From an uncultured Bacteroidota bacterium (GTDB lineage Bacteria; Bacteroidota; Bacteroidia; Bacteroidales; CAIWKO01): a stretch of DNA of 13,631 bases. Both the position numbers and the translations under genes were made by a program. The notes beneath the pieces were generated by a model. That model did not search any database. It was not told where the DNA came from and saw nothing but the letters and a program-made list of their open reading frames with translations. Positions 1-6,760 of the stretch are shown one piece after another. The DNA is taken from the NCBI GenBank assembly GCA_937934705.1, contig CALGYY010000115.1, positions 1 to 13,631 of the forward strand, in the 5' to 3' direction. Every line of letters starts with the position of its first letter. Position 1 is the stretch's first letter.

Positions 1-577
1 CCTGGAGATCCGCGCTATCGCTACGGGTCACGGTCCCCTGCTGTGCAACGACTGGAAGCGCTATGTCGACTTGAGCGAGGCCTGGTGCCGGGAGTACATC
101 AAGCTGCCGGTGAAGAACAGGGTGCTGATCGCCTGGGTTTCGGCCTATGGCAAGACCGGAATGCTGGCTGAAGCCATTGCTGAAGGTTTGCGTGAAGGCG
201 GTATGGAGGCAGATGTCTGCGATATTGAAAAAATGCCTGCCGCGGAACTGGGCGAAAAGATCGCACAGTCGGCCGGGCTGATCGTCGGGAGCCCGACCAT
301 CAACCAGAATTTCCTGCCGCCGGTTTACGCCCTCTTCGCGCTGTGCACTCCGCTTCGCGAGAAGGGCAAACCCGCGGGCTGCTTTGGCTCCTTCGGCTGG
401 AGCGGGGAAGCGGAAAAGCAAATGGAATCCGCACTCACCCAGCTGAAGTTCCGTTACGTACCGGGCGGTCCTTTTGTGAAGTTTACACCCTCGGAAACAG
501 ATCTGAAAACCGCAAAGGAATGGGGAAAAGCCTTTGCAGGGATCATGAATGAAACAGCAGCCTGTACGCAGGCTTAG
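1..577 (+). CDS. Flavodiiron protein (FprA/ROO type), C-terminal part
   Basis: The reading frame is open from base 2, so the 5' end lies outside the window. The first visible residues include ATGHGPLL followed by an aromatic-rich linker (DWKRYVDLSEAW). This matches the end of the metallo-beta-lactamase-like di-iron domain of flavodiiron proteins. A flavodoxin domain follows: FMN phosphate loop SAYGKTGML, a second FMN loop at GSPTINQNF, and a third at GSFGWSGEA. The family reduces O2 and/or NO in the cytoplasm with electrons from rubredoxin or a similar donor. The protein ends soon after the flavodoxin domain, so it lacks the flavin-reductase extension of cyanobacterial members. TTG 71 or ATG 63 should not be taken as starts, because the homologous frame continues upstream. 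The next gene begins about 10 bp after the TAG stop, so co-transcription is possible. The family is clear; O2 versus NO preference cannot be told. Confidence 0.9.
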   Translation, partial: LEIRAIATGHGPLLCNDWKRYVDLSEAWCREYIKLPVKNRVLIAWVSAYGKTGMLAEAIAEGLREGGMEADVCDIEKMPAAELGEKIAQSAGLIVGSPTINQNFLPPVYALFALCTPLREKGKPAGCFGSFGWSGEAEKQMESALTQLKFRYVPGGPFVKFTPSETDLKTAKEWGKAFAGIMNETAACTQA

Positions 578-587
578 GCAGGAAATG

Positions 588-1448
588 ATGAATTCCTTCA
601 CCATAAATATGACCCGCTTGAAAAAATCCATCCAGATTCTCCTGCTGCTTCTCCTGCTGGCCTGGTCAGCCCAGGCCTGCCTGCCCGGGAAACGACTGGC
701 CAGACACGCCGTCGGACCTGCAGATACCATCAGCGTCTGCCTGATCGATCCGGTATTTCTTTATATGCAGAATATGAAGACTTGGGAAATTGAAGGTTAC
801 GACAGCATACCCGAAAACCAGCGCGACAGTGTGGCTTTTTACAACAGCCTTTTCCTGAAAAAGGTCGACGACTCCCTCTTTGTGAACCGCTACACCCAAA
901 CCATCCGGAAATCACTGCAAGCGCTACATGTCAGGCTTTACACTGCAGACAGCATGGACGCCTTCCTGGCATCCGGCGGACAGCTCTACCTCTTCAACAT
1001 CGCGCAGATGTCGCTGGAGGAATACGTGGAACCGGTGAAGAAAACATGGGCCCTCGACACCAGTCTGTACTGGGAGATCTGGTGCAATGCGGTCGGCTTC
1101 AATGTGTGGTATGAAGCCAGCGTGCTTAATGATACCAGCCGGAAAATGGAGGTTCTCTTCGGAAACATGTACGTGAGAGATAATGTCAAGGGGCGGTTCT
1201 TCGGCGATTTTGCGGCAGGCGATATCAGCTATTATTACAATCTCGACTCCATCAGCCTGCAGTCGGTCTATAACCTGGCTGAACGTGCAGGACAAACCCA
1301 TTCAGAATACATCTATGATTATATTCTGAATGATCAGATGAAGCGAAAAGCCAAAAGCGGAAGCCCGCCGGCGGAGTATATGCATTATGATCCGATAAAG
1401 AAAACCTACCGCAAGGCGGGGACGCACAGGTTTATGGTCGTGAAGTGA
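588..1448 (+). CDS. Exported protein of unknown function
   Basis: I do not recognise a family. From ATG 588 the product has 286 residues: a short basic N-terminus (TRLKK), a run of leucines, then WSAQAC. That is a Sec signal, probably cut after AQA; a lipoprotein Cys at residue 31 is possible, but the -3 residue is Ala, so the lipobox is poor. The mature part is soluble-looking, rich in Tyr, Asp and Ser, with no transmembrane segment or obvious catalytic motif. The frame opens further up at ATG 549, inside the flavodiiron gene, but that start would put about 20 charged residues before the signal. ATG 585, 588 or 609 are better, and AGGAA ends just before 585. The last codons (GTG AAG TGA) lie inside the first unit of a tandem repeat. 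Spacing after the flavodiiron gene suggests an operon, without any evident functional link. Confidence 0.72.
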   Translation: MNSFTINMTRLKKSIQILLLLLLLAWSAQACLPGKRLARHAVGPADTISVCLIDPVFLYMQNMKTWEIEGYDSIPENQRDSVAFYNSLFLKKVDDSLFVNRYTQTIRKSLQALHVRLYTADSMDAFLASGGQLYLFNIAQMSLEEYVEPVKKTWALDTSLYWEIWCNAVGFNVWYEASVLNDTSRKMEVLFGNMYVRDNVKGRFFGDFAAGDISYYYNLDSISLQSVYNLAERAGQTHSEYIYDYILNDQMKRKAKSGSPPAEYMHYDPIKKTYRKAGTHRFMVVK

Positions 1449-1542
1449 TGAAGTGATGAAGTGATGAAGTGATGAAGTGAGGGAGTGATGAAGGTGATGA
1501 AAGTGATGAAGGTGATGAAGGTGATGAAGGTGATGAAGGTGA
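1441..1542 (+). repeat. Tandem 8-bp then 9-bp repeat at the 3' end of a CDS
   Basis: Five perfect units of TGAAGTGA run from 1441 to 1480. One variant GGGAGTGA follows at 1481-1488, then six 9-bp units TGAAGGTGA from 1489 to 1542, the second of which reads TGAAAGTGA. The first unit supplies the TGA stop of the preceding gene. There are no unique spacers, so it is not a CRISPR array. The tract has a strong purine bias on the plus strand, and its reverse complement reads as a meaningless His-rich frame. Its function is unknown. Possible roles are replication-slippage variation or a dispersed intergenic element, since a similar tract lies at 5401-5728. Confidence 0.9.
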
Positions 1543-1692
1543 CGCGTGACGACCGGCCACTGAAAACTCACTGCTTGCTGCTGACTGTTGACTGCTACGC
1601 CGACACTCCGTTACTCCGATACACTAAATTGAAGAGTTGAAAAAAATCAAATATCTAATATCCAATAACGAGTTTCAAATTCCAACCATATC
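1543..1692 (+). other. Intergenic modules shared with the 5401-5728 tract, then the A/T-rich pepD leader
   Basis: A 19-bp module CCACTGAAAACTCACTGCT lies at 1557-1575 and recurs exactly at 5677-5695. A 17-bp module ACTCCGTTACTCCGATA at 1605-1621 recurs exactly at 5564-5580. Short TGCTG/GACTG words lie between them. From 1622 to 1692 the sequence is A/T-rich with word-like AATATCTAATATCCAATA and serves as leader for pepD. I see no convincing TAnnTTTG promoter and no Shine-Dalgarno signal. Confidence 0.75.
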
Positions 1693-3141
1693 ATGAACAT
1701 TAAAGACTTGCAACCACAATCCGTTTGGGCGTATTTTGCCGACATCTGCCGGGTGCCCCGTCCTTCAAAGAAAGAAGAAAAGATGATTGCCTACCTGCTT
1801 GAATTCGGGAAGAGCAGGGGACTCGAAACCATTAAGGATGAAGCCGGAAATGTGCTCATCCGAAAGCCCGCCACACCGGGCATGGAAGGAAAGCCCTGGG
1901 TTTGCCTTCAGAGTCACATTGACATGGTGTGCGAAAAGAACAGTGATGTCAGCATTGATTTTGAGAAAGACCCGATCGACGCTTATGTTGACGGGGAGTG
2001 GGTGAAGGCGCGCGGAACCACGCTCGGCGCTGATGACGGCATTGGCGTGGCTGCTCAGTTGGCCTTGCTGGATGCGAAAGATGCTGTGCACGGTCCCATT
2101 GAATGTCTGTTCACCGTAGATGAGGAAACCGGTCTTACAGGTGCTTTCGCGCTTCAGCCCGGCTTTCTGAAAAGCATGATCCTGCTCAACCTCGACAGCG
2201 AAGACGAGGGGCAGATCTTCATCGGATGTGCCGGGGGAAAAGGCACCAAAGCTTATTTCAGTTATACAAAAGCCGCCTGCGAAGCAGGACACAAGGCCTG
2301 GGCGCTGAGCGTCAGCGGGCTCAAAGGCGGGCATTCCGGCGACGACATCAACAAAGGCCTGGGAAACGCCAATAAGATTCTCAACCGCTTTCTGTGGAAT
2401 GCCGAAAAGGAATTCGGATTAAGGCTGTCTCACATTCAGGGGGGCAATCTGCACAATGCCATTGCCCGTGAGGCTAAGGCTGTGTTCACGATTCCTGAAA
2501 AGCATCAGGAAGATTTCAACGCCTTCGTTCACCAGCTTGCACTCGACATCCAGGCGGAACTGGCCGTGACCGATCCCGGACTGGAAGTGAAACTGGAATC
2601 GGCAGATATGCCGGCATTTCTGATCGATGCCGATACGCAGAAACGTTTACTGAATGCCCTCTATGCCTGTCCGCACGGGGTGCTGGCCATGTCGGCCGAT
2701 ATACCCGGGCTGGTGGAAACCTCCACCAATCTGGCAGCGGTAAAGATGGACGATGAAAAGATAGAGATCTCCACCAGTCAGCGTTCCTCCGTTGAATCAG
2801 GAAAGAAAGACGTGGTGGACATGGTGGATGCGGTCTTTCACTCGCTTGGTGCAAGAACGGAACACAACGATGGTTATCCCGGATGGAAACCCAATGTTCA
2901 TTCCCCCATCCTCGCAACGGCTGTGGCCTCATACAAAAGCTTATTCGGCCGTGAACCGCAGTGGCTGGCGATACATGCCGGACTGGAATGCGGCCTGATA
3001 GGAGAGAAGTACCCGGGCATGGACATGATCTCGTTCGGACCTACCCTCAGGGGCGTTCATTCCCCGGCGGAAAAAATCGAGATTGCTTCTGTACAGAAAT
3101 TCTGGGATTTTCTGCTGGAAATTCTCAGGAATGTGAAGTAG
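1693..3141 (+). CDS. pepD: Aminoacyl-histidine (Xaa-His) dipeptidase, peptidase M20C
   Basis: A full-length M20C dipeptidase of 482 residues, the usual length for PepD, which hydrolyses carnosine-like and other Xaa-His dipeptides in the cytoplasm with two zinc ions. Visible motifs in order: SHIDM with metal His75 and catalytic Asp77; GADDGIG with bridging Asp114; DEETG with catalytic Glu144 and metal Glu145; NLDSEDEG with metal Asp168; GGHSGDD in the lid-domain part; and RGVHSPAE with metal His456. These sit a constant five residues before the residues I recall for Vibrio alginolyticus PepD (80, 82, 119, 149, 150, 173, 461), so the site looks intact. No signal peptide. ATG 1693 gives the standard N-terminus and has an A/T-rich leader without Shine-Dalgarno. 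It stands alone on the plus strand and converges on the FGE-like gene, with only 6 bp between the stops and no room for a separate terminator. Confidence 0.95.
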   Translation: MNIKDLQPQSVWAYFADICRVPRPSKKEEKMIAYLLEFGKSRGLETIKDEAGNVLIRKPATPGMEGKPWVCLQSHIDMVCEKNSDVSIDFEKDPIDAYVDGEWVKARGTTLGADDGIGVAAQLALLDAKDAVHGPIECLFTVDEETGLTGAFALQPGFLKSMILLNLDSEDEGQIFIGCAGGKGTKAYFSYTKAACEAGHKAWALSVSGLKGGHSGDDINKGLGNANKILNRFLWNAEKEFGLRLSHIQGGNLHNAIAREAKAVFTIPEKHQEDFNAFVHQLALDIQAELAVTDPGLEVKLESADMPAFLIDADTQKRLLNALYACPHGVLAMSADIPGLVETSTNLAAVKMDDEKIEISTSQRSSVESGKKDVVDMVDAVFHSLGARTEHNDGYPGWKPNVHSPILATAVASYKSLFGREPQWLAIHAGLECGLIGEKYPGMDMISFGPTLRGVHSPAEKIEIASVQKFWDFLLEILRNVK

Positions 3142-3147
3142 ATCCTG

Positions 3148-4215
3148 TCAGGGTTTCAGCACGATCCTGAATCCGAGACATTCGTGGCGTTTGGTGGGGA
3201 TGAATCCATTGCGCCATGCGCTCTGACATTCATCCTGTCCGAAACCCCAGCTGCCGCCCCGGCCCACCCGGCCCTGCCCGCTTTCCGGTCCGGGGGGATC
3301 GGTTTGTGCCCCTTGCCGATAATATTCAAACCAATCGCTGCACCACTCAATAACATTCCCGTGCATATCATAAAACCCCCAGGCATTGGGAGGATAAGAA
3401 CCAACCGGGCTGCTTTCCCACCGGCTGCGACCGGCAGGACAGTTTTCAAATGCCGCATCGCAGTTATAATTGGCCTGGGCATCCGAAAGGCAGTCCCCCG
3501 TGTTGAAACGGGTGCTCGTCCCTGCACGGCATGCATACTCCCATTGCGCTTCCGTGGGTAAAGTGTAAGTTTTTCCGGTAAGTGCACTGAGCTTCTTGAG
3601 AAAATCCTGAACATCGGGCCAGCTGACACCCTCTACGGGACACTGATCGCATCCTTTATGGCTGAGTTCAGGAGGATCACTCCCCATGACATCGCGCCAC
3701 TGTTTTTGGGTGATCTCCGTCTTGCTCATATAATACGCACTCAGGGTGACTTCCCTGTTAGGATAGTACTCTTCAAATCTGGATTCTCCTTTTCCGGGGC
3801 CCATGACAAAGGTGCCTCCGGGGACATAGATCATGTCGATACCGAATTTCTCGGTGAAGCTCCCGCTCTTCAGTTCGGGAACTCTCACTGCGCGGACTTC
3901 AAACTGCAGGCTCTCGGCGGCCAGACCGCTGAGCTCTTCCAGAACGGGCCAGACGATCCTCAGATCATCTGCCGGACGGATCTTTGAACAATCACCCGAT
4001 ACACAGCGGGCTGTTTTACAAGGCCTGAACGCAGCCTGATTGATACTGTACCAGAGTTCAACACTATACACCGCGTTTTTTTCAGCGTTGAGCATACGGG
4101 CGCTGACCATGATCTCATTCCCCTGCTGTACAGCGGTCACATCACTGATCTGCTGTGCCTGCAGCTTTAAACAGACCAGGAGCAGAAGCGGAAAAAGAAT
4201 GCCTGCAGCTTTCAT
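3148..4215 (-). CDS. Exported FGE-sulfatase-fold (SUMF1/EgtB-like) protein
   Basis: The 355-residue product has an N-terminal signal (MKAAGILFPLLLLVCLKLQA, cut near residue 20). An Ig/fibronectin-like segment covers about 22-112, ending in an IVWPVLEE...FEVRA pattern common in Bacteroidota FGE proteins. The FGE-sulfatase fold spans about 124-355: MIYVPGGTFVMG, TEITQKQW, PVEGVSWPD, LPTEAQWEYACRAG, GFYDMHGNVIEWCSDW, GRGGSW and GFRIV. In true formylglycine-generating enzymes two Cys lie five residues apart after the GGS motif. Here GGSWGFGQDEC has only Cys330, at the place of a later family Cys, so sulfatase activation is doubtful and a binding or structural role is more likely. It is the second gene of an operon: 4 bp separate it from the caspase gene stop. 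Both products are exported, so they probably act together in the periplasm or at the envelope. Confidence 0.9.
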   Translation of the reverse strand: MKAAGILFPLLLLVCLKLQAQQISDVTAVQQGNEIMVSARMLNAEKNAVYSVELWYSINQAAFRPCKTARCVSGDCSKIRPADDLRIVWPVLEELSGLAAESLQFEVRAVRVPELKSGSFTEKFGIDMIYVPGGTFVMGPGKGESRFEEYYPNREVTLSAYYMSKTEITQKQWRDVMGSDPPELSHKGCDQCPVEGVSWPDVQDFLKKLSALTGKTYTLPTEAQWEYACRAGTSTRFNTGDCLSDAQANYNCDAAFENCPAGRSRWESSPVGSYPPNAWGFYDMHGNVIEWCSDWFEYYRQGAQTDPPGPESGQGRVGRGGSWGFGQDECQSAWRNGFIPTKRHECLGFRIVLKP

Positions 4216-4219
4216 GCGT

Positions 4220-5350
4220 TCATTTCTTTATAAAAATAAACTCACCCCCTTCATCGCCGGCGTTTTGTATGGTACCGTAAAGCGGTTCACTGCTGCTGTT
4301 GTTCATCACCGACTGTCTGATTGCGCTGAAGAGGAGGTCGGCCGAGAGGTACTTGTCCTTATTTTCTTCCAGCCTTTTTACGAGGTAATCCAGAAAAACG
4401 CTCTGGTCTGAAACCTCTTTCAGGTTACCGCTGGTCATGGCTTTCCGGCTTTTCAGGCTGTAAAGGGTTTTCACCGCTACCGGAATATCATCTGAAGCGC
4501 TTCTGGTTTTGAAAATGGAGCCGCTGAAACAGGCGTCAGCAATCAGAAGGATATGCCTGGCGCTGATACTGCTCATGTAATCGCTGATGGTCGAATTGCG
4601 GATCCAGAAAGCAGTGTGATCTCTGCGGGCATCACAGGGAAGCCAGTATCCGAGTTGACGGGCCTCATCCCAATAGCCGTGACCGGCGTAAAAGATCAGA
4701 AGGTTATCCCCGCTGCCGATGCTTCCGCTGATACGGTCGAAGGCAGTGATCATCTGAACATAGGTGGCATTGGTCAGGAGCGTGACACGGGCGGTATCGA
4801 AAGTGTATTTTTCCGTAAGGGTCTGATACAGTTTTCGGGCATCATTCACCGGCCGGCTGAGGGGAGTGAGAGACGGATCGGTGTATTGATTATTCCCGAT
4901 GATCAGGGCGTAATATTCACCTTCGGCGATGAACCCTCCCGCATCTGCAGGATCCCTGATTTCCAGGGCGAAGCTGTCGAGGCTCACATTTCCCCGGGTA
5001 TCGCTTGCGCTGACCCTCAACATCTGCACTCCGTATCCGCAGATCAGGCTGGCTCTGAAAAGATGATTCTCCGAATACACGGCCCGCTGGCCGTTGACCG
5101 TGACTGAGCTGACGCCTGAGGGATCGGTGACTTTCAGCAGAAGGTCCACTTTCTGGTTTTGCACGATCAGCACTACCCCTCTTTTCACTGCCGGGTCAAT
5201 CACAGCAATGGAAGGTCCCAGGCTGTCGCTGAGCTGTTGCACGATTTCCACATTTCTCAGGATATTGCTGCGTCCCTTCAGCGTATCCTGGGCATGCAGG
5301 TTCCCCATGCTGTATAGCAGAAATAAGGAGATCAGCAGTCGGTTGATCAT
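4220..5350 (-). CDS. Exported caspase-family (peptidase C14) protein
   Basis: The 376-residue product starts with a signal peptide (MINRLLISLFLLYSMGNLHA, then Q). Residues about 46-131 look like an Ig-type domain (VTDPSGVSSVTVNG and SASDTRGNVSLDSFALEI). Residues about 144-375 form the caspase-haemoglobinase fold: start strand YYALIIGNNQY, catalytic His224 in YAGHGY, catalytic Cys274 in ADACFSGS. Asp272, two residues before the Cys, occupies the S1-pocket position of metacaspases, which cut after Arg or Lys; the same preference is inferred here. Export sets it apart from cytoplasmic conflict-system caspases. It is first in a two-gene operon with the FGE-fold protein. The start is fixed by the signal peptide, and a promoter candidate lies just upstream. 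The substrate is unknown. Confidence 0.92.
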   Translation of the reverse strand: MINRLLISLFLLYSMGNLHAQDTLKGRSNILRNVEIVQQLSDSLGPSIAVIDPAVKRGVVLIVQNQKVDLLLKVTDPSGVSSVTVNGQRAVYSENHLFRASLICGYGVQMLRVSASDTRGNVSLDSFALEIRDPADAGGFIAEGEYYALIIGNNQYTDPSLTPLSRPVNDARKLYQTLTEKYTFDTARVTLLTNATYVQMITAFDRISGSIGSGDNLLIFYAGHGYWDEARQLGYWLPCDARRDHTAFWIRNSTISDYMSSISARHILLIADACFSGSIFKTRSASDDIPVAVKTLYSLKSRKAMTSGNLKEVSDQSVFLDYLVKRLEENKDKYLSADLLFSAIRQSVMNNSSSEPLYGTIQNAGDEGGEFIFIKK

Positions 5351-5370
5351 ATCAGGCAGGCAAGTTCAGA

Positions 5371-5378
5371 CAAATATA
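5371..5378 (-). promoter_or_regulatory. Candidate -7 promoter element for the caspase-FGE operon
   Basis: The minus strand reads TATATTTG at 5378-5371, a full match to the Bacteroidetes primary sigma -7 consensus TAnnTTTG. It would give a leader of only about 15 nt before ATG 5350. The -33 TTTG is not clear: only a T-run near 5404-5401 lies at about the right distance. The word array begins directly behind it. Confidence 0.45.
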
Positions 5379-5400
5379 ATAAGTTTTTGAAGAAAAGATG

Positions 5401-5728
5401 AAAAGTGATGAAGTGAGGAAGTGATGGAGTGATGAAGGTAACCGGGTGACCGGGGTAACCGGGTGACCGGGTAACCGGTGACGGGGTGACGGAGGTGATG
5501 GAGGTGACGAAAGTGATGAAGTGTCGAAAGTCGAAAAGTCATAAGGTCATAAAGTCCAGACGTACTCCGTTACTCCGATACCCCGATACCCCGTTACATT
5601 ATCTCGAAAGAAGTGATCGGGTGACGGGTGACGGAGTGACGGGTGATAGAGTGATGGAGTGACGCTGTGCCTGAGCCCACTGAAAACTCACTGCTGACTG
5701 ATTGCTGCTGACTGCTGACTGAATCCGC
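5401..5728 (+). repeat. Degenerate word array (GTGAYGRR, GGTNACC, GCTGACT units)
   Basis: Almost the whole stretch is made of short degenerate words. 5404-5436: units like GTGATGAA, GTGAGGAA and GTGATGGA. 5437-5476: five GGTNACC heptamers with N alternating A/G, each self-complementary outside the middle base. 5477-5520: GGTGACG, GGTGATG and similar units. 5523-5556: AAAGTC, AAGGTC and related words. 5564-5580: the 17-bp module also found at 1605-1621. 5579-5596: CCCCGATACCCCGTTAC words. 5612-5662: more GTGACGGG-type units. 5677-5695: the 19-bp module also found at 1557-1575. 5691-5721: CTGACTG repeats. No protein frame here is credible. Function unknown; it sits between divergent transcription units. 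Confidence 0.85.
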
Positions 5729-6061
5729 AGGCGATATCCGAACAAGGAACACGGAGGTAGAAGAAGGATTTTCGAAGATGGGGGCGGAATAAGTCCGTTG
5801 TGTCCCGTTTTTTTCTATTGAGGACAGTTCGGATTGAAAAAAGTCTGATGTATTAGTTATCATAGAAATATTCTAAATAAAGATAAAAATGTTAAATAAT
5901 TAGAATTTTGTTTGTCATATGAAAATAATAAATAATATTGCGCACGAAAATAGTTCGAGTTTTTAGAGAAAGCTGCAAGTTGTATTAATAAGTTAGCTAT
6001 AACAATCAAAAATACAGCAGTAAACCATGAATTAACTTTATCAAATTATTATGAAAAGCGA
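5729..6061 (+). other. A/T-rich intergenic leader of the RHS operon
   Basis: 5729-5790 still holds word-like sequence (GATATCCGAACAAGGAACAC and GAAGAAGGATTTTCGAAG). From 5860 the sequence is strongly A/T-rich and holds the promoter candidate at 5911-5940, then about 115 nt of leader. A four-codon frame, ATG 6051 to TGA 6063-6065, overlaps the RHS start codon in an ATGA arrangement. No RNA gene or terminator was recognised. Confidence 0.5.
5911..5940 (+). promoter_or_regulatory. Candidate Bacteroidetes promoter for the RHS operon
   Basis: TTTG at 5911-5914 (-33 element) is followed by an 18-bp spacer and TAATATTG at 5933-5940 (-7 element, 7 of 8 matching TAnnTTTG). Transcription would start near 5947 and give a leader of about 115 nt before ATG 6062. 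It is the best match in the leader, but the A/T-rich setting raises the chance of coincidence. Confidence 0.45.
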
Positions 6062-6760
6062 ATGAAATCCTGGTGTTCAGTTTTCATCGCAATTCTTCTG
6101 GTACTGAGTTGTTCTTCAGTACAAGCACAGATAAATTATCATGATCCCGTTGTTCTACAGAACAGAACAATTGATCAAAACAAACCGGTGGGAGCAACTC
6201 CGGGATCAGGAGCCGTAAGCCCTGATGGTTCTTCTGTGTATACCATACCTGTATATTGTCCACCGGGGACGCATGGAATGAAACCCGAAATTGCAATTAC
6301 ATATAACAGCAGGGCGGGCTATGGCTCCTTAGGATGGGGTTGGGATATTTCGGGTCTGTCATCTGTAAGCAGGCTAACAAAAACACCTGTAAACGACGGA
6401 GCGCTGGGCGCAGTCATTATGGAAAGCAGCGATGCTCTCGCTTTGGACGGGAACAGGCTGCTGCGAACTTCACCGGTTCAGGGCTGTACCACTTACTATT
6501 GTGAATACGAAGATTTTTCTGCCATATCTGCACAGGGAAGCTCTGGAAACGGACCGGCATGGTTCAAGGTGATTAAGGCGGATGGGACAGTAATGGAATA
6601 TGGAAATTCAACAGATTCAAAGGCAGCCCCAAAGGACAACCTTGATGGAACTATCGGAATATGGAGATTAAATAAGGTCACCGATCCTAACGGGAACTAC
6701 ATATTATATGAGTATAATAGCGCCGGACTCATCAATAAGATACGTTATACCGGTTCTTAG
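6062..6760 (+). CDS. SpvB-domain N-terminal part of an RHS/Tc-type toxin, ended by an in-frame TAG
   Basis: The 232-residue product starts with a signal sequence (MKSWCSVFIAILLVLSC, then SSVQAQ). It could be cut by signal peptidase I near residue 22 or lipidated at Cys17 (VLSC lipobox). Residues about 45-232 match the SpvB/TcdB N-terminal domain: SGAVSPDGSSVYTIPV, CPPGTHGMKPEIAITYNS, GYGSLGWGWDISGLSSVSR, then YEDFSAI and IWRLNKVTDPNGN. The last residues before the stop (LINKIRYTGS) are continued in the same frame after TAG by NFSPYNEIEFVYNTRED, the expected next strand of this domain. This is therefore the first part of one 2105-codon gene rather than a separate protein. A 4-codon mini-frame overlaps its start codon. 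Leader as described for 5729-6061. Confidence 0.85.
   Translation: MKSWCSVFIAILLVLSCSSVQAQINYHDPVVLQNRTIDQNKPVGATPGSGAVSPDGSSVYTIPVYCPPGTHGMKPEIAITYNSRAGYGSLGWGWDISGLSSVSRLTKTPVNDGALGAVIMESSDALALDGNRLLRTSPVQGCTTYYCEYEDFSAISAQGSSGNGPAWFKVIKADGTVMEYGNSTDSKAAPKDNLDGTIGIWRLNKVTDPNGNYILYEYNSAGLINKIRYTGS
6758..6760 (+). other. In-frame amber codon interrupting the RHS gene
   Basis: TAG lies between TCT and AAC. The frame stays open and homologous on both sides, with no shift. The next part has no usable start: the first in-frame ATG is about 100 codons downstream of the TTG at 6860 and would lack a signal peptide. TAG also ends the flavodiiron, pepD, RHS, immunity and T9SS genes here, so TAG is a normal stop in this genome. 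A nonsense mutation, a base error in the assembly, or local read-through remain. Confidence 0.85.

Noticed and set aside
71..577. TTG 71 as the start of a stand-alone flavodoxin
   Set aside because: The frame is open to the window edge and the residues before it match the end of the flavodiiron metal domain.
1441..1542. CRISPR-like regular repetition
   Set aside because: Units of 8-9 bp directly abut each other and there are no spacers, so it is a simple tandem repeat.
1302..1571. Minus-strand frame with a His-rich stretch
   Set aside because: The His runs are the reverse complement of the TGAAGGTGA repeats; the rest lies antisense to the unknown exported gene. No credible protein pattern.
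5794..5816. Possible terminator: CGGA/TCCG stem followed by a T-run
   Set aside because: The stem is only four base pairs, the T-run is displaced from it, and no plus-strand gene ends upstream.
5594..5863. Minus-strand 89-residue frame in the intergenic region
   Set aside because: It is built mostly from degenerate repeat words, has no recognisable domain, and crosses the module shared with the first tract.
6758..6760. TAG read as an amino acid throughout the genome
   Set aside because: Five other genes in the window end with TAG at natural C-termini, for example pepD, 6 bp before the convergent gene.
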